A stretch of DNA of 64,000 bases, from NCBI RefSeq assembly GCF_900100855.1, contig NZ_FNCB01000011.1, positions 1 to 64,000 of the forward strand. The letters are read 5' to 3'. The stretch is from Idiomarina zobellii (GTDB lineage: Bacteria; Pseudomonadota; Gammaproteobacteria; Enterobacterales; Alteromonadaceae). Under the pieces are notes generated by a model. It worked only from the letters and a program-made list of their open reading frames with translations, was not told the DNA's origin and did not search any database. Shown one piece after another: positions 44,363 through 57,790 of this stretch (its first letter is position 1; every line of letters starts with the position of its first letter). The translations under genes were made by a program, and so were the position numbers.

Positions 44363-45735
44363 AAGAACATTGCACTGGGTTGGAAAACTCGCTCAACCTG
44401 ATCAATGTACTTCTTATCCAGTAAGAACAGAATAACGTGGTCGTCCGAATGAATGATGGTTTCACTGTGTGCCATAAGCACCTCGTTACCACGCACGATT
44501 GCGCCAATGGTCGTACCCGGTGGTAATTTGATGTCTTTAATGGCTTTACCAACCACTTTTGAGGTGTCTTGGTCGCCGTGCGCGATGGCTTCAATAGCTT
44601 CCGCAGCACCTTTTCGCAGTGAATAAACGTTAACAATATCGCCTCGACGGACATGAGTCAGTAATGCCGACACGGTTGCCCGTTGCGGCGAAATGGCAAT
44701 ATCAATTTCTCCGCCTTGCACTAAATCGACATAAGCGCTGCGTTGAATAAGCACCATGGTTTTGCGAGCGCCCATACGTTTAGCCAGCATAGCCGACATG
44801 ATATTCGCTTCATCGTCGTTGGTGACGGCAATGAAAACATCAATGTCTTCAACGTGTTCTTCTTCTAATAGCTTTTGGTCAGACGCATCACCACGGAAAA
44901 TTAGGGTGTGCTCCAGGCGCTGCGACAACTCCTCAGCTCGCGCTTCCGAGCGTTCAATCAGCTTAACCCGATGATCACTTTCAAGCTGCTTCGCTAAGCC
45001 TGCACCAATATTACCGCCTCCAACAATCATAATTCGGCGATACTTGTCTTCAAGCTTTTGCAGCTCTTGCATGACTGTACTAATGTGTCGGGTATCCGCG
45101 ATGAAGAATATTTCATCGTCGGCTTCAATAACCGTTGTTCCGGTGGGGCGAATAGGCTTACCTTGACGGTAAATGGCTGCGACACGGGTGTCGATATTGG
45201 GGATGTGCTCGCGCAAGGTGGAAATAGCATGCCCCACCAGCTTACCGCCATAATAGGCTTTTACGGCAACGAGAGACGCACGGCCACCGGCAAACTCCAT
45301 AACCTGTAAAGCGCCGGGGTAGTCAATAAGTCGCTTAATGTAATTGGTAACGAGCTGCTCGGGTGAAATGATGTTATCGACCGGCGCATCCTGGTTGTGA
45401 AACAGCTGATCTTTGTAGCGAATGTATTCTTCTGAGCGAATCCGCGCTATTTTCTTCGGCGTATTAAAAATGGAGTAGGCGACCTGGCAGGCAATCATGT
45501 TGGTCTCATCGCTGCTGGTTACAGCAATAAGCAGGTCGGCGTCGTCTGCCCCCGCTCGTCTTAAAACGTCGGGGTGAGCACCGTTGCCTGCTACCACACG
45601 CAGATCATATTTGTCCTGCAAGTCGTCTAGCAAATCGGCATTTGTGTCGACAATGGTAATATCGTTGCGCTCGCCAACTAAGTTCTCAGCAAGCGTGCCT
45701 CCAACCTGACCAACCCCAAGTATGATAATTTTCAT
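44359..45735 (-). CDS. trkA: Trk potassium uptake NAD-binding protein TrkA
   Basis: A 458-residue peripheral membrane protein that controls TrkH/TrkG potassium channels. It is a tandem duplication: each half has a Rossmann RCK-N domain ([19 protein letters not shown] and [17 protein letters not shown] near residue 233) and an RCK-C domain. The length is as in E. coli. The stop overlaps yigZ by 4 bases on the other strand, and the start overlaps the rsmB stop by 4 bases (ATGA). Confidence 0.97.
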   Translation of the reverse strand: MKIIILGVGQVGGTLAENLVGERNDITIVDTNADLLDDLQDKYDLRVVAGNGAHPDVLRRAGADDADLLIAVTSSDETNMIACQVAYSIFNTPKKIARIRSEEYIRYKDQLFHNQDAPVDNIISPEQLVTNYIKRLIDYPGALQVMEFAGGRASLVAVKAYYGGKLVGHAISTLREHIPNIDTRVAAIYRQGKPIRPTGTTVIEADDEIFFIADTRHISTVMQELQKLEDKYRRIMIVGGGNIGAGLAKQLESDHRVKLIERSEARAEELSQRLEHTLIFRGDASDQKLLEEEHVEDIDVFIAVTNDDEANIMSAMLAKRMGARKTMVLIQRSAYVDLVQGGEIDIAISPQRATVSALLTHVRRGDIVNVYSLRKGAAEAIEAIAHGDQDTSKVVGKAIKDIKLPPGTTIGAIVRGNEVLMAHSETIIHSDDHVILFLLDKKYIDQVERVFQPSAMFF

Positions 45736-47060
45736 TGTGCTTTTTTGAGTCTCGCGTAAAAGAATCCGTCGCCGTCAGCTTCACCGGGTAAAATTTGCAA
45801 CATGTCCCGATTCGCCTCTATGGGTATGAGAGTAGCATCGCTGTGCTGTTTTAGGAAAGCCCCAACCTGCGTTTGGTTTTCATCTCGTAATATAGAGCAC
45901 GTCGCGTACAGAAGTTCGCCGCCAGGCGCTAATGTTTCCCATAACGCCCTCAATATTTTGCCCTGAAGCTCTGCAAGCTCGCTTATGTCGCTCTGGCGGC
46001 GCAACCATTTGATATCGGGGTGACGACGAATAACGCCGGTCGCCGAGCAGGGGGCGTCTAATAATATACGGTCAAAGGACTTGCCGTCCCACCAGGCAGA
46101 GGTATCTGCTGCGTCTGCGCAATGAACCTCTGCGAAGAGCTGCTGACGCGTTAAGTTCTCTTTAATGCGTTCTATTCGGTTTGCATCGAGTTCAACCGCT
46201 TGAACGGGGTAATCGAAAGCGTGTCTTTCCAACAGATGCAACAATTTACCGCCCGGCGCTGCACAACAGTCGAGAACACGATGACTGGCGTCCACGTTCA
46301 AATAATCTGCCGCAAGTTGGGCGGAACGATCTTGTACGGAAACGGCACCTTCGTGGAAACCGGGAAGTTTATCAACAGAGCAGGGGGTTAACAGTCTAAT
46401 GGCGTTACGGGCCTGAGGGTCTGCAACCGCTTCTATGCCCTCGGCTTGCAGCTGACGAAGATAATCATCACGAGAAAACTGCCGCTCATTGACCCGCAGC
46501 CACATTGGCGGATGCTGGTTATTTTCCCGAAGAATGACCTCTGTCTTATTACCGTGGTCGTGTTCGAGCTGCTGAACCAGCCAGCGCGGGTGATTTTGGT
46601 TGTTGTCTTCAGGTAATTGGCGTTCAAAGTTGTCGTTTGCCTCGGGCGCTTCTCGCAACAGCTGGCGTAACACCCCGTTAACCAAGGCTTTGTTATTCCG
46701 CTTTTTTAAAACGGCAGCCGATTCAACCGTTGCGCTGACGGTTGCATGGTCTTTTATCCGCTGGCAATAGAGCTGATAAGCACCGACCAGCAACAGATAA
46801 TGCAGAATCTTAAGCTTACCTTTAAGGGGTTGCTGAAGCTTAGCGCCTACTAATTTGTTTAATGTCGGCAGGACACGCAATACACCATAGCTTATTGCAC
46901 TTGCTAAGCGTTTATCCGACGCAGAAAGCGTTGCTGTGGCATTGGGTAAAGCGGTCGATAGAGACTCACCTTTTTCCAACACCTGAAAAAGCGCAGTTGC
47001 AGCGGCGGCTCGGCTCGCGGCTCCTGAGCCTTTACTTTCGGTTTTATTAGGCTCACTCAT
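45732..47060 (-). CDS. rsmB: 16S rRNA m5C967 methyltransferase RsmB
   Basis: A 442-residue rRNA methyltransferase. An N-terminal NusB-like RNA-binding domain (about 15-145) is followed by the SAM domain with [17 protein letters not shown]. The catalytic cysteines lie in [20 protein letters not shown] and LLYATCSI. It overlaps fmt and trkA by 4 bases each, in a def-fmt-rsmB-trkA operon. Confidence 0.97.
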   Translation of the reverse strand: MSEPNKTESKGSGAASRAAAATALFQVLEKGESLSTALPNATATLSASDKRLASAISYGVLRVLPTLNKLVGAKLQQPLKGKLKILHYLLLVGAYQLYCQRIKDHATVSATVESAAVLKKRNNKALVNGVLRQLLREAPEANDNFERQLPEDNNQNHPRWLVQQLEHDHGNKTEVILRENNQHPPMWLRVNERQFSRDDYLRQLQAEGIEAVADPQARNAIRLLTPCSVDKLPGFHEGAVSVQDRSAQLAADYLNVDASHRVLDCCAAPGGKLLHLLERHAFDYPVQAVELDANRIERIKENLTRQQLFAEVHCADAADTSAWWDGKSFDRILLDAPCSATGVIRRHPDIKWLRRQSDISELAELQGKILRALWETLAPGGELLYATCSILRDENQTQVGAFLKQHSDATLIPIEANRDMLQILPGEADGDGFFYARLKKAQ

Positions 47061-48004
47061 GATAGCTGTAGGCCTTCAGCAAATACTTTGGCGTAACCGT
47101 TTATCAGCGTAGCAGCGGGTTGTGGTTTCTTGCCCGGCATCTGCGCTTTAGTAATTCTTAGAACACCGTCTCCGGTGGCGACATCAATGCCGTCATTGGA
47201 GCTTTGTACGATGGTTCCGGGAGCCTCCCGGGTTGCTCCTTGTGCAATTTCAGCTTCAAGTATTTTAATGGTTTTCTGTTCACCCAGCTGTTCAGACTCG
47301 CACCAACTGACAGGCCAGGGAGTAAATGCTCGAGTACATCGTTCTATAAAAGCAGCAGACTCATTCCAGTCTATTTTCGCTTCTGCTTTGCTGAGTTTTT
47401 TCGCATAGGTGGCTTGTGTATCATCCTGAACGGTTGCGTTCGCCTGATATGCATCTAGGTCTCTTAGTGTTTCCACTAACGCTTGTGGCCCAAGCGCTTC
47501 CAGCTTCTTATACAGCGATGCGGAGGTTTCGTTAGGGGCAATTGCGCAGCGCTTTTCCAGTAGTACAGGGCCTGTATCTAACCCTGCTTCCATTTGCATA
47601 ACAGCAACGCCTGACTCTGTATCACCTGCCCATACCGCTCGTTGAATAGGGGCTGCGCCTCGCCATTTTGGTAGCAGTGAGCCGTGAACATTCAGGCAAC
47701 CTTTAGCGGGAATATCGAGTATCGCCTGTGGCAACAGTAAACCATAAGCGACAACAATCATGACATCCGGTTGTAATGCCTGGAGCTGTTGCTGTGCTTC
47801 CTCGGTTTTCAGCGACTCGGGCTGAAATACGGGTAACTGATTGGCTTCAGCCAGCTGCTTAACGGCGCTAGGCTGTAACTTTTTTCCGCGCCCGGCAGGG
47901 CGGTCAGGTTGGGTGTAGACACCGACAATATCAAAGTCGGTGTCTAAAAGGTGCGACAAGTGCTGTGCCGCAAAGTCAGGAGTTCCGGCAAAAACGATGC
48001 GCAT
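47057..48004 (-). CDS. fmt: Methionyl-tRNA formyltransferase
   Basis: A 315-residue enzyme that formylates initiator Met-tRNA with 10-formyl-THF. It starts [20 protein letters not shown] and has the motif LNVHGSLLPKWRGAAPIQRA, which carries the catalytic Asn/His region. A C-terminal tRNA-binding domain follows. The start shares a base with the def stop (TAATG arrangement). Confidence 0.97.
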   Translation of the reverse strand: MRIVFAGTPDFAAQHLSHLLDTDFDIVGVYTQPDRPAGRGKKLQPSAVKQLAEANQLPVFQPESLKTEEAQQQLQALQPDVMIVVAYGLLLPQAILDIPAKGCLNVHGSLLPKWRGAAPIQRAVWAGDTESGVAVMQMEAGLDTGPVLLEKRCAIAPNETSASLYKKLEALGPQALVETLRDLDAYQANATVQDDTQATYAKKLSKAEAKIDWNESAAFIERCTRAFTPWPVSWCESEQLGEQKTIKILEAEIAQGATREAPGTIVQSSNDGIDVATGDGVLRITKAQMPGKKPQPAATLINGYAKVFAEGLQLS

Positions 48005-48528
48005 TATTGGGCTTCCGAAGCAAACTTCTCTGCTAAACGCTGCTCTTTTTCAAGCTTCTTGCGAATGCGCTCACGTTTCAATGGCGATAGGTAATCTACA
48101 AACAGCTTGCCGTTTAAATGGTCAATTTCGTGCTGGATACAAATAGCCAGTAAGCCTTCTGCATTCATTGAGAACTCTTCACCATTTTTATCCAACGCTT
48201 TAACAGTAATGGTTTCGGCCCGTTCAACTTTGGCGTAAACCCCCGGGAACGACAGGCAGCCCTCGTCATTTTTAAAATGCCCTTCGGCCTTGGTTATTTC
48301 CGGATTAATAAAAACCAGTGGTTCATTTTGATCTTCGCTGCAGTCAGCGACAAACAAACGCTGGTGCACGTCTACTTGCGTCGCCGCAAGTCCTACGCCT
48401 TGTTCGTCGTACATGGTTTCGAACATATCATCGATAACCGCACGGATAGAATCGTCTACTTTCGCAATTGGTTGTGCGACTTTACGTAAACGTTCGTCGG
48501 GATATTTAAGAACTGTCATTTTTGCCAT
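48004..48528 (-). CDS. def: Peptide deformylase
   Basis: A 174-residue metallohydrolase that removes N-formyl groups. The three family motifs are present: [16 protein letters not shown] (metal Cys) and QHEIDHLNG (metal His pair and catalytic Glu). The start at 48528 follows GGAGG; an upstream in-frame start at 48540 would lie on the ribosome site and is rejected. It heads the operon and is divergent from dprA. Confidence 0.97.
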   Translation of the reverse strand: MAKMTVLKYPDERLRKVAQPIAKVDDSIRAVIDDMFETMYDEQGVGLAATQVDVHQRLFVADCSEDQNEPLVFINPEITKAEGHFKNDEGCLSFPGVYAKVERAETITVKALDKNGEEFSMNAEGLLAICIQHEIDHLNGKLFVDYLSPLKRERIRKKLEKEQRLAEKFASEAQ

Positions 48529-48591
48529 AGAAACCTCCAAAACTTCATCTACCCTATAGTTTACCTTAAATTGACCGGTGAAGGACAGGGC

Positions 48592-49629
48592 ATGGATGCT
48601 GAGCAGTTATGTTTATTAATGGGGGCGTCAAAGGCGCCAAACAAGGTACAGAAAGCGGCAAGGGAATGTTCCTCTATTGCCGAGCTATCTGAACGATGGG
48701 GGCAATCGTTTAAACCGGTCGACCCTAAATGGGTGAAAGCGGCGAAAGCATGGACACAACCGGAGCGGCAGGGGGTTATTTCGTATTTTTGTGATGACTA
48801 TCCTGAGTCGCTAAAGTCTATTCAGAATCCGCCGTGGTTGCTGTATTACCGGGGGCGCAAAGAATTACTGCAAGGCGTAGGTGTGGCTGTTGTCGGCAGC
48901 CGAAAAGCATCGCACAGTGGTTTGCAAATTACGGACTGGATAGCAAAAGACTTAGTGGCTGCTGGTATTGTTGTGGTGAGCGGTTTGGCAATGGGCATTG
49001 ACGCACAGGCGCACAAAACTGCGGCTGATAAAGGCAAAACCATTGCGGTGCTTGGGACAGGAATAGATCAGTATTACCCACGTAGGAACAAGTCCTTACA
49101 AGACTTTATCGCTCATCAGGGGCTGCTGATTTCTGAATTTCCGCCGGGACAGACCGCCAGAATTGATCACTTCCCGCGCCGCAACCGTATTATTAGTGGT
49201 ATTAGTCAGGCTGTTGTGGTGGTCGAGGCGGCTCGTAAAAGCGGCTCTCTGTCGACGGCTATTCATGGTCTTAATGAAGGTCGGGAAGTGGGGGCGGTGC
49301 CGGGCTCTGTGCTGATGCCGGAACATCAGGGGTGTCATTGGTTATTACAGCAAGGCGCTAAGCTTATTAATACACCACAGGATATTCTCGATTGGTTTGG
49401 GGTAAGCGCTACCGGCTCGGTCGATGGCAGCGAACCGCACGAAGAGAATCAAAGCTTGGCAAACTGCCGTTTGTTCGCTAGTCTGAATTCAGAGCCACGA
49501 ACAATTGATGACATGGTACAATTGTCGGGACTCGAGGTTGCTGAAGTCATGGAGAAGATAGTGTTATACGAATTAGAAGGACTTGTGGCAGCCGTACCAG
49601 GCGGTTATATCAAAGTGGGGAGGCGCTAA
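48592..49629 (+). CDS. dprA: DNA processing protein DprA
   Basis: A 345-residue Rossmann-fold protein that loads RecA on incoming single-stranded DNA in natural transformation. It contains [38 protein letters not shown] and [33 protein letters not shown]-terminal winged-helix (about 285-345) follows. I start it at ATG 48592 rather than the TTG at 48571. It opens the dprA-smg-zinc-finger group. Confidence 0.95.
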   Translation: MDAEQLCLLMGASKAPNKVQKAARECSSIAELSERWGQSFKPVDPKWVKAAKAWTQPERQGVISYFCDDYPESLKSIQNPPWLLYYRGRKELLQGVGVAVVGSRKASHSGLQITDWIAKDLVAAGIVVVSGLAMGIDAQAHKTAADKGKTIAVLGTGIDQYYPRRNKSLQDFIAHQGLLISEFPPGQTARIDHFPRRNRIISGISQAVVVVEAARKSGSLSTAIHGLNEGREVGAVPGSVLMPEHQGCHWLLQQGAKLINTPQDILDWFGVSATGSVDGSEPHEENQSLANCRLFASLNSEPRTIDDMVQLSGLEVAEVMEKIVLYELEGLVAAVPGGYIKVGRR

Positions 49630-49632
49630 ATC

Positions 49633-50106
49633 ATGTTTGATATCCTCATGTATTTATTTGAAAACTATATCCATTCTGAAATGGAAGTGGTGGTCGATCA
49701 CGACGAGCTGACCAATGAATTAACGCGCGCTGGTTTCCGTGAACAGGAAATTCAAAAGGCGTTAGCGTGGTTAGAGCGCTTGGCCGACTTACAAGAGTTA
49801 GAAACCAAATCCTACATCGATGCATCAGCCACTCAGGCAACTCGCATTTATACGGCCGATGAAATGACTCGTCTGGATAGCCAGTGTCGTGGTTTTATCA
49901 TGTATCTGGAAAACTTGGGCGTGTTGGACTTTGCTACGCGTGAAGTGGTTATTGATCGTGTCATGGAGCTGGAAACAAGCCGCTTTACATTAGACGACCT
50001 AAAATGGGTTGTTTTGATGGTGTTGTTTAATGTGCCCGGACAAGAAGCTGCGTATGATCAAATGGAAGGGCTTCTGTTCGAAGAAGCAGACGGACCCTTA
50101 CATTAA
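49633..50106 (+). CDS. smg: Smg family protein (DUF494)
   Basis: A 157-residue helical, acidic protein of the Smg/DUF494 family, whose function is not established. Its start [26 protein letters not shown] and its position directly after dprA are characteristic. Its stop overlaps the next start by one base (TAATG). Confidence 0.95.
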   Translation: MFDILMYLFENYIHSEMEVVVDHDELTNELTRAGFREQEIQKALAWLERLADLQELETKSYIDASATQATRIYTADEMTRLDSQCRGFIMYLENLGVLDFATREVVIDRVMELETSRFTLDDLKWVVLMVLFNVPGQEAAYDQMEGLLFEEADGPLH

Positions 50107-50618
50107 TGTCCGCTGATGAACGCTGCCCGCGTTGTCAGCGGCCGTTAGTTATAAAACATGTTGGCCATAACAGCTTTTTAGGCTGTACTGGCTACCCAGA
50201 CTGCGACTACAAGCGTGGCTTAAGAGAACAGTCTGAAATAGAGCCGGAAAACTTAGGCGTTCCCTGTCCTGAGTGTGGCGAAGAATTGCAATTGAAAAGC
50301 GGTCGTTATGGCTTATTTGTCGGGTGCAGTAATTTCCCGGCGTGCGAATTCGTTACTGAACCTGATTCGGGTAATGACGAGACCATTCAATGCCCTGAGT
50401 GTAAAAAAGGTCAGCTACGACAAAAAACCTCCCGCCGAGGCACCGTATTCTACGCTTGCGACCAGTACCCCACCTGCCAATTTACGGTGAATCAGCCGCC
50501 GGTGGATGAGTCTTGCCCCAAGTGTGGTTTTGCACTGCTAGTGAAGCGAAAAACGGCCTCCGGTGTGCGAAAAGTCTGTATACAAAAGCAATGCGACTAT
50601 AAATCTGACACGCTATAA
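50106..50618 (+). CDS. Topoisomerase-type zinc-finger protein (YrdD-like)
   Basis: A 170-residue protein made of four C4 zinc ribbons of the kind at the C-terminus of topoisomerase I, with cysteine pairs beginning CPRCQRPL, CPECGEEL, CPECKKGQL and CPKCGFAL. It has no topoisomerase domain. It is the YrdD-like member of the dprA-smg-yrdD-tsaC cluster and probably binds single-stranded DNA or RNA; its role is unproven. Confidence 0.92.
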   Translation: MSADERCPRCQRPLVIKHVGHNSFLGCTGYPDCDYKRGLREQSEIEPENLGVPCPECGEELQLKSGRYGLFVGCSNFPACEFVTEPDSGNDETIQCPECKKGQLRQKTSRRGTVFYACDQYPTCQFTVNQPPVDESCPKCGFALLVKRKTASGVRKVCIQKQCDYKSDTL

Positions 50619-50650
50619 TACCCCGCAACGATTTAACGAGAGAGAGTGCT

Positions 50651-52960
<2,310 letters not shown>

Positions 52961-53357
52961 TTTATAAGCAATTTACGAAAAGTCTTATAAGGCTGAAAAG
53001 TTACCGAACAAAAGAATATAAAAAAATGGATTTTGGTAGTAGATCATCCCGAATTTTGTGGTAGTCTGTTTGACCGGTTTGGGAAAGTTTTTCAGTCTTG
53101 CTGAAACCTAAATCGACAAGTTTCCACAGCGAAGCTTGAATGATAAAAATAATAAGGTATGTCAGGGTACCTGCCGTTTTAAATCCCTCTATATCAATAA
53201 GTTAGCTATTTTAAAAGACACGGGGAAACTTTGTTTTCTGACTGTGGCGAAACTCGTTGTCAACAAACATATCAACAACTTATGCACAGGGTGTTCAGTG
53301 GTGCGAAACCCTCAGATGTGGCATCCTATAGGAAATGCTTAATCGGACACAAAACCT
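52961..53357. other. Gap between aroE and polA with a DnaA box
   Basis: About 400 bases without a convincing gene. A 68-codon frame at 53136-53342 has no ribosome site and no family likeness. A perfect DnaA-box sequence TTATGCACA lies at 53280-53288, about 70 bases before polA. The motif TTTGGTAGTAG/TTGTGGTAGTC is loosely repeated at 53032-53066. Confidence 0.5.
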
Positions 53358-56123
53358 ATGTCGGCAACAGTTCCTGAGAACCCCTTTATTCTTGTTGATG
53401 GTTCATCGTACTTATTTCGTGCTTTTCATGCGCCACCACACTTAACCAACTCGAATGGCGAGCCTACCGGCGCAATATATGGCGTTGTAAACATGCTTCG
53501 AAGCCTTTTGAAAAAGTATCAGCCGTCGCACATGGCGGTGGTTTTTGATGCCAAAGGCAAAACCTTTAGAAGCGATATTTACGAAGAATATAAAGCTCAC
53601 AGACCACCAATGCCGGATGACCTCAGAAGCCAGATAGAGCCGCTACACAATATCGTAAAAGCTATGGGCCTACCGCTGCTTTGTATTGATGGTGTCGAAG
53701 CCGACGATGTTATTGGCACATTAGCCCAGCAAGCGGGTGACCAAGGACGTTTCACCTTAATTAGCACTGGCGACAAAGACATGGCGCAGTTGGTAAACGA
53801 GCATGTCATGCTAATTAACACGATGACTGATACCTTGCTTGATACCGACGGTGTTGAGAAAAAATTTGGGGTTAAGCCTGAGCAAATTATTGATTACTTG
53901 GCGCTTATGGGCGACAGCTCGGATAATATCCCGGGTCTTCCAAAAGTGGGCGAAAAGACCGCGCAAGCGATGCTTCAGGGCATACCCAGTATTGATAAAA
54001 TTTACGAGGACATTGAGGCAGTAACATCTTTGTCATTCCGTGGGGCTAAGTCTATGCCGGACAAGCTTCGTGAGTACAAAGATCAACTCCTCATGTCTCG
54101 TGAGTTGGCCACCATAAAGCTCGATGTAGAGCTACCTATGCACCCGGATGATCTCCATATCCAGTCGGCAGACTCAGAAAAGTTGGCTGAGCTGTACGGT
54201 CAGTGTGAATTCCGCCGTTGGTTAGGCGAGCTTATGGAGCAGGGGGCTGCGACGGATCAAGCATTGGGAGAGGAGAGCTCCGATAAGGTCAGTAGCGATA
54301 TTTCTTCCGAGGATTATAGAACTCTGCAAACGGAAAAAGACGTAGAAGACTATTTAAAGGGCCTTTCCTCGGCAGAGTTCGTTGCTTTTGACACAGAAAC
54401 CACCAGTTTGAACTATATGCAGGCTGAGTTGGTAGGGGTGTCACTGGCCACTGAGCCAGGTAAAGCGGTGTATATTCCGGTGGGGCATGATTACATGGAT
54501 GCCCCTGAACAAGTCAGTCGTGACTGGCTGCTGGAAAAGCTGAAACCCATTTTAGAAGGCGATAGCCCGAAAAAAGTAGGCCAGAACTTAAAGTATGATG
54601 CGCATATTTTACGCCGCTATGGCATTCGCTTGGGCGGTATTTTAAATGACACTATGCTGGCGTCTTATGTGTTTAATAGCGTGGGGTCACGCCATGACAT
54701 GGACACTCTGAGCCTGCATTATCTAAACCATAAAACGATAAGTTTTGAAGACATTGCTGGTAAAGGCGCAAAACAGCTGACCTTCAACCAAATTGAACTG
54801 GAGAAAGCTGCGCCTTATGCAGCTGAAGACGCAGACATAACCTTACGCCTGCATGAAGTGCTTTGGAAAAAAGTCGAAGAAACCGGTAGTGAGCTGCAAA
54901 GTGTTTTAACCGATATCGAAGTACCTCTTATTTCGGTGCTGTGCGATATGGAGCAATACGGCGTTCGCATTGACGCTAATTTGCTGGGTAAGCAAAGCCA
55001 GGAAATTACCGAAAAACTGGCTGAGCTTGAGAAAAAGGCGTTCGATATTGCCGGTGAAGAGTTTAATTTAGGCTCGACCAAGCAGTTACAGCGTATTTTC
55101 TTCGAGAAGTTGCAATTGCCTGTTATTAAGAAGACGCCTAAAGGAGCACCGTCAACCGCGGAAGAAGTATTGCACGAACTGGCGCATAACTATCCGTTGC
55201 CGGATGTGATTTTGCAGCATCGTAGCCTGTCTAAATTAAAGTCGACGTACACTGACAAACTGCCGAAAATGATAAACCCGGATACGGGACGTGTGCATAC
55301 CTCGTATCAGCAAGCGGTTGCCGCAACCGGACGACTGTCATCGACGGATCCGAACTTGCAGAATATCCCAATTCGAACCGCAGAAGGACGCCGCGTTCGC
55401 CAGGCGTTTGTTCCGGAAGATGGCTATAAAATAGTGGCTATCGATTACAGTCAAATAGAACTGCGTATTATGGCTCACTTGTCGCAGGACAAGTCTCTGT
55501 TGAATGCGTTTGCCGAAGGACTGGACATTCACCGGGCAACGGCAGCAGAAGTCTTTGGATGCAAAACTGAAGAAGTAACTGATGAGCAGCGTCGACAAGC
55601 TAAAGCAGTAAACTTTGGGCTTATTTATGGTATGTCGGCATTTGGTTTGGCGCGTCAGCTTGGTATTGCTCGTAACGATGCACAGCATTATATGGACAAA
55701 TATTTTGAGCGCTTCCCGGGCGTGTTGAAGTATATGGAAGACACGCGTAAACAAGCGAAAGAGCAAGGGTACGTTAAGACCTTATTTGGTCGTCGTTTGC
55801 CTTTGCCGGACATAAAAGCAAGTAACGGAGCGCGTAGAAAAGGCGCTGAGCGCGCAGCTATTAATGCACCAATGCAGGGCACTGCGGCTGATATTATTAA
55901 AAAGGCGATGCTGCAGGTGGCGGACTGGATAGATACAAATAACTGCAAGGACGATGTGCGCATGCTAATGCAGGTTCACGATGAACTGGTCTTTGAGATA
56001 AAAGAAGCGAAGTTGGACGACTATATTAAAGAATTAACGGCAGTTATGGAAAACGCTGCACGCCTTGATGTGCCTCTAATTGCAGAGGCAGGCAAAGGAA
56101 AAAACTGGGATGAAGCACACTAG
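53358..56123 (+). CDS. polA: DNA polymerase I
   Basis: A 921-residue repair polymerase. The N-terminal 5'-3' exonuclease (about 1-290) contains VDGSSYLFRAFHA and DNIPGLPKVGEKTA. The 3'-5' proofreading domain keeps its metal residues in AFDTETTSL and YAAEDADITLRL. The polymerase has IDYSQIELRIMAHLS, RRQAKAVNFGLIYGMSAFGLA and MQVHDELVFE. All three activities should be present. Confidence 0.98.
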   Translation: MSATVPENPFILVDGSSYLFRAFHAPPHLTNSNGEPTGAIYGVVNMLRSLLKKYQPSHMAVVFDAKGKTFRSDIYEEYKAHRPPMPDDLRSQIEPLHNIVKAMGLPLLCIDGVEADDVIGTLAQQAGDQGRFTLISTGDKDMAQLVNEHVMLINTMTDTLLDTDGVEKKFGVKPEQIIDYLALMGDSSDNIPGLPKVGEKTAQAMLQGIPSIDKIYEDIEAVTSLSFRGAKSMPDKLREYKDQLLMSRELATIKLDVELPMHPDDLHIQSADSEKLAELYGQCEFRRWLGELMEQGAATDQALGEESSDKVSSDISSEDYRTLQTEKDVEDYLKGLSSAEFVAFDTETTSLNYMQAELVGVSLATEPGKAVYIPVGHDYMDAPEQVSRDWLLEKLKPILEGDSPKKVGQNLKYDAHILRRYGIRLGGILNDTMLASYVFNSVGSRHDMDTLSLHYLNHKTISFEDIAGKGAKQLTFNQIELEKAAPYAAEDADITLRLHEVLWKKVEETGSELQSVLTDIEVPLISVLCDMEQYGVRIDANLLGKQSQEITEKLAELEKKAFDIAGEEFNLGSTKQLQRIFFEKLQLPVIKKTPKGAPSTAEEVLHELAHNYPLPDVILQHRSLSKLKSTYTDKLPKMINPDTGRVHTSYQQAVAATGRLSSTDPNLQNIPIRTAEGRRVRQAFVPEDGYKIVAIDYSQIELRIMAHLSQDKSLLNAFAEGLDIHRATAAEVFGCKTEEVTDEQRRQAKAVNFGLIYGMSAFGLARQLGIARNDAQHYMDKYFERFPGVLKYMEDTRKQAKEQGYVKTLFGRRLPLPDIKASNGARRKGAERAAINAPMQGTAADIIKKAMLQVADWIDTNNCKDDVRMLMQVHDELVFEIKEAKLDDYIKELTAVMENAARLDVPLIAEAGKGKNWDEAH

Positions 56124-56125
56124 AT

Positions 56126-56150
56126 TCAAAAAAAGATGAACTTTTTTTGA
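56126..56150 (+). terminator. A/T-rich hairpin after polA
   Basis: TCAAAAAAAG and CTTTTTTTGA form a perfect 10-base stem with a 5-base loop, immediately after the polA stop. The weak A/T stem makes its termination strength doubtful. Confidence 0.4.
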
Positions 56151-56154
56151 GCAC

Positions 56155-56246
56155 CCTAGTCAGATTAATTGAGGGAAATAATCCACCCTCAACAAATTGT
56201 TCTCCCTGGATTACTTTTTACCCGGCTCTCTTGAGCCGGGTTTTTT
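56155..56246 (+). ncRNA. Candidate small RNA downstream of polA (Spot 42 position)
   Basis: Between polA and the leftward transporter lies a hairpin TTGAGGG/CCCTCAA (56169-56192), an unpaired stretch, then a strong terminator: ACCCGGCTC at 56220-56228, GAGCCGGGT at 56233-56241, and T6. The T-run fits the plus strand only. Enterics and vibrios encode Spot 42 after polA. I see no clear sequence match to Spot 42, and no good promoter, so this rests on position and structure. Confidence 0.35.
56220..56246 (+). terminator. Rho-independent terminator after polA/sRNA
   Basis: A 9-base G/C-rich stem with loop TCTT is followed by six T on the plus strand. The transporter stop on the minus strand lies in the T-run. 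Confidence 0.9.
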
Positions 56247-57189
56247 ATGCGCTTTTCTTAGTCGAGCTGTTATTGCTTTTGTCCTGCGCAGGCATCCCCG
56301 CAAGCCCGGAGCGGCCCTTTCGGTTAGCAAACCAAACCCCAACCAAAATGGCTGCCATGCCGACACCATGCTGAAGCCAGAAAGGTTCACCGTCTAGTAC
56401 ACCCAGCAAAACCGCAACAACCGGAATAAGGTACGTTACTGAGCTGGTAAATACTGTGTTCGTTAAACGAACCACATGGTTAAAGATAACCAAGGCACCG
56501 GCCGTACCAATAATTCCCAAAATTAATACTGACACTAAAGAGAGTATTGCGCCGGGTTGTTGAACTTGCGCTATAAATTCCGTGCCAACAAACAGATAAA
56601 TCGTTGCGGGTACCGCAGCCATTAATAATGAAATGCCGGTTATTGTCAGTGGTGCGAGGTCGGTTATTTTATGCTTTATCAGATTCAGGTTAAGGCCATA
56701 GCAAACGGTTGCAGCCATGACTAACAGTGCGTAGAGATTAAAGTTCCAGCCGCCGGCAGCGGATGCGGTAATGAGCAACAGCGTGCCACCTAAACCAATA
56801 ATAATGCCGATAACTTGAGCTATACGAGCAGACTGATGAAAAAACAGGGCACCGATAACCAGTGTGGTGATAGGTGTTAGTGCATTCAGCACGCCGGTGA
56901 CACCGCTGGCCAGTTGCGTTTGTGCAATTGCGAACATGAAAGCCGGTATGAAGCTACCGACTAACCCAACGCTGGCTAATTTCAACCAGTGTTTACGCGT
57001 TATTTTATTCAGACGCTTCGCAATAAAAGGTGCTAAAACAATGCCTGCCGAGCTGATTCTTAGCGCACCGACTTCCATTGGACCAAAAGCGATAAGCCCC
57101 TTTTTAATCAGCAAAAATGAGCTACCCCAAATAAGAGACAGCAGACCTAATAGTAACCAGGCGCTTAATGGGTGTTGGTTATCCGTCAT
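56245..57189 (-). CDS. EamA/DMT-family transporter
   Basis: A 314-residue inner-membrane protein with ten hydrophobic helices and two EamA repeats, beginning [21 protein letters not shown] and repeated from about residue 140. The substrate is not evident; relatives export amino acids or metabolites. The start MTDNQHPLS at 57189 overlaps the end of ysxC by 11 bases; a longer frame to 57240 adds residues lying inside ysxC and is rejected. Confidence 0.9.
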   Translation of the reverse strand: MTDNQHPLSAWLLLGLLSLIWGSSFLLIKKGLIAFGPMEVGALRISSAGIVLAPFIAKRLNKITRKHWLKLASVGLVGSFIPAFMFAIAQTQLASGVTGVLNALTPITTLVIGALFFHQSARIAQVIGIIIGLGGTLLLITASAAGGWNFNLYALLVMAATVCYGLNLNLIKHKITDLAPLTITGISLLMAAVPATIYLFVGTEFIAQVQQPGAILSLVSVLILGIIGTAGALVIFNHVVRLTNTVFTSSVTYLIPVVAVLLGVLDGEPFWLQHGVGMAAILVGVWFANRKGRSGLAGMPAQDKSNNSSTKKSA

Positions 57190-57790
57190 CTTGGCTGCCA
57201 AACCACTCGTTAAGTTTGTTTTCAAGCTGCTCGACGCCAATGCGCTTTAATGACGAAAAGGCTTCGACCTGAACATCTCCGTTGAAGGCAATAGCGGCTT
57301 GCCGAGCTTGTAGAACGGTTGATTTACGAGCACCTTGCTTTAATTTGTCTGCTTTTGTCAGCAACGCGAGTACAGGAATGCCGCAGTCCGCAGCCCAGTA
57401 GATAAGCTCTTGATCAGTTTCACGGAACGGGTGGCGAATATCCATGAGTACCACAATGCCTTTTAAGCTATCGCGCTTTTGCAGATATTCAGCCAATGCT
57501 TTTTGCCATTTCTCTTTAACAGCCATAGGGACTTTGGCGAACCCATAACCGGGTAGGTCGATAAGTCTCTCTCCGCTATCGAGCTCAAACACGTTAATTA
57601 GCTGCGTACGGCCCGGAGTCTTACTGGTTCTTGCCAGCGACTTCTGCCGTGTAAGCGTGTTGAGAGCGCTTGACTTGCCGGCGTTTGAGCGTCCGGCAAA
57701 GGCTATCTCTATTCCCGTATCAGGCGGTAACTTGGTAATATCCGGCGCACTGGTAACAAAGCTGGCGCTTGCGTAGTTCAAAGGTTTCAT
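57179..57790 (-). CDS. ysxC: Ribosome biogenesis GTPase YsxC (YihA/EngB)
   Basis: A 203-residue GTPase needed for large ribosomal subunit assembly. G1 is [17 protein letters not shown]3 is [13 protein letters not shown] and G4 is LLTKADKLK. The ATG at 57790 is preferred; a GTG at 57808 would add six residues and neither has a clear ribosome site. It is divergent from the cytochrome c4 gene. Confidence 0.95.
   Translation of the reverse strand: MKPLNYASASFVTSAPDITKLPPDTGIEIAFAGRSNAGKSSALNTLTRQKSLARTSKTPGRTQLINVFELDSGERLIDLPGYGFAKVPMAVKEKWQKALAEYLQKRDSLKGIVVLMDIRHPFRETDQELIYWAADCGIPVLALLTKADKLKQGARKSTVLQARQAAIAFNGDVQVEAFSSLKRIGVEQLENKLNEWFGSQDDG

Noticed and set aside
53136-53342. 68-codon frame before polA
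   Set aside because: No ribosome site or family resemblance, and it covers the DnaA box and the likely polA promoter region.
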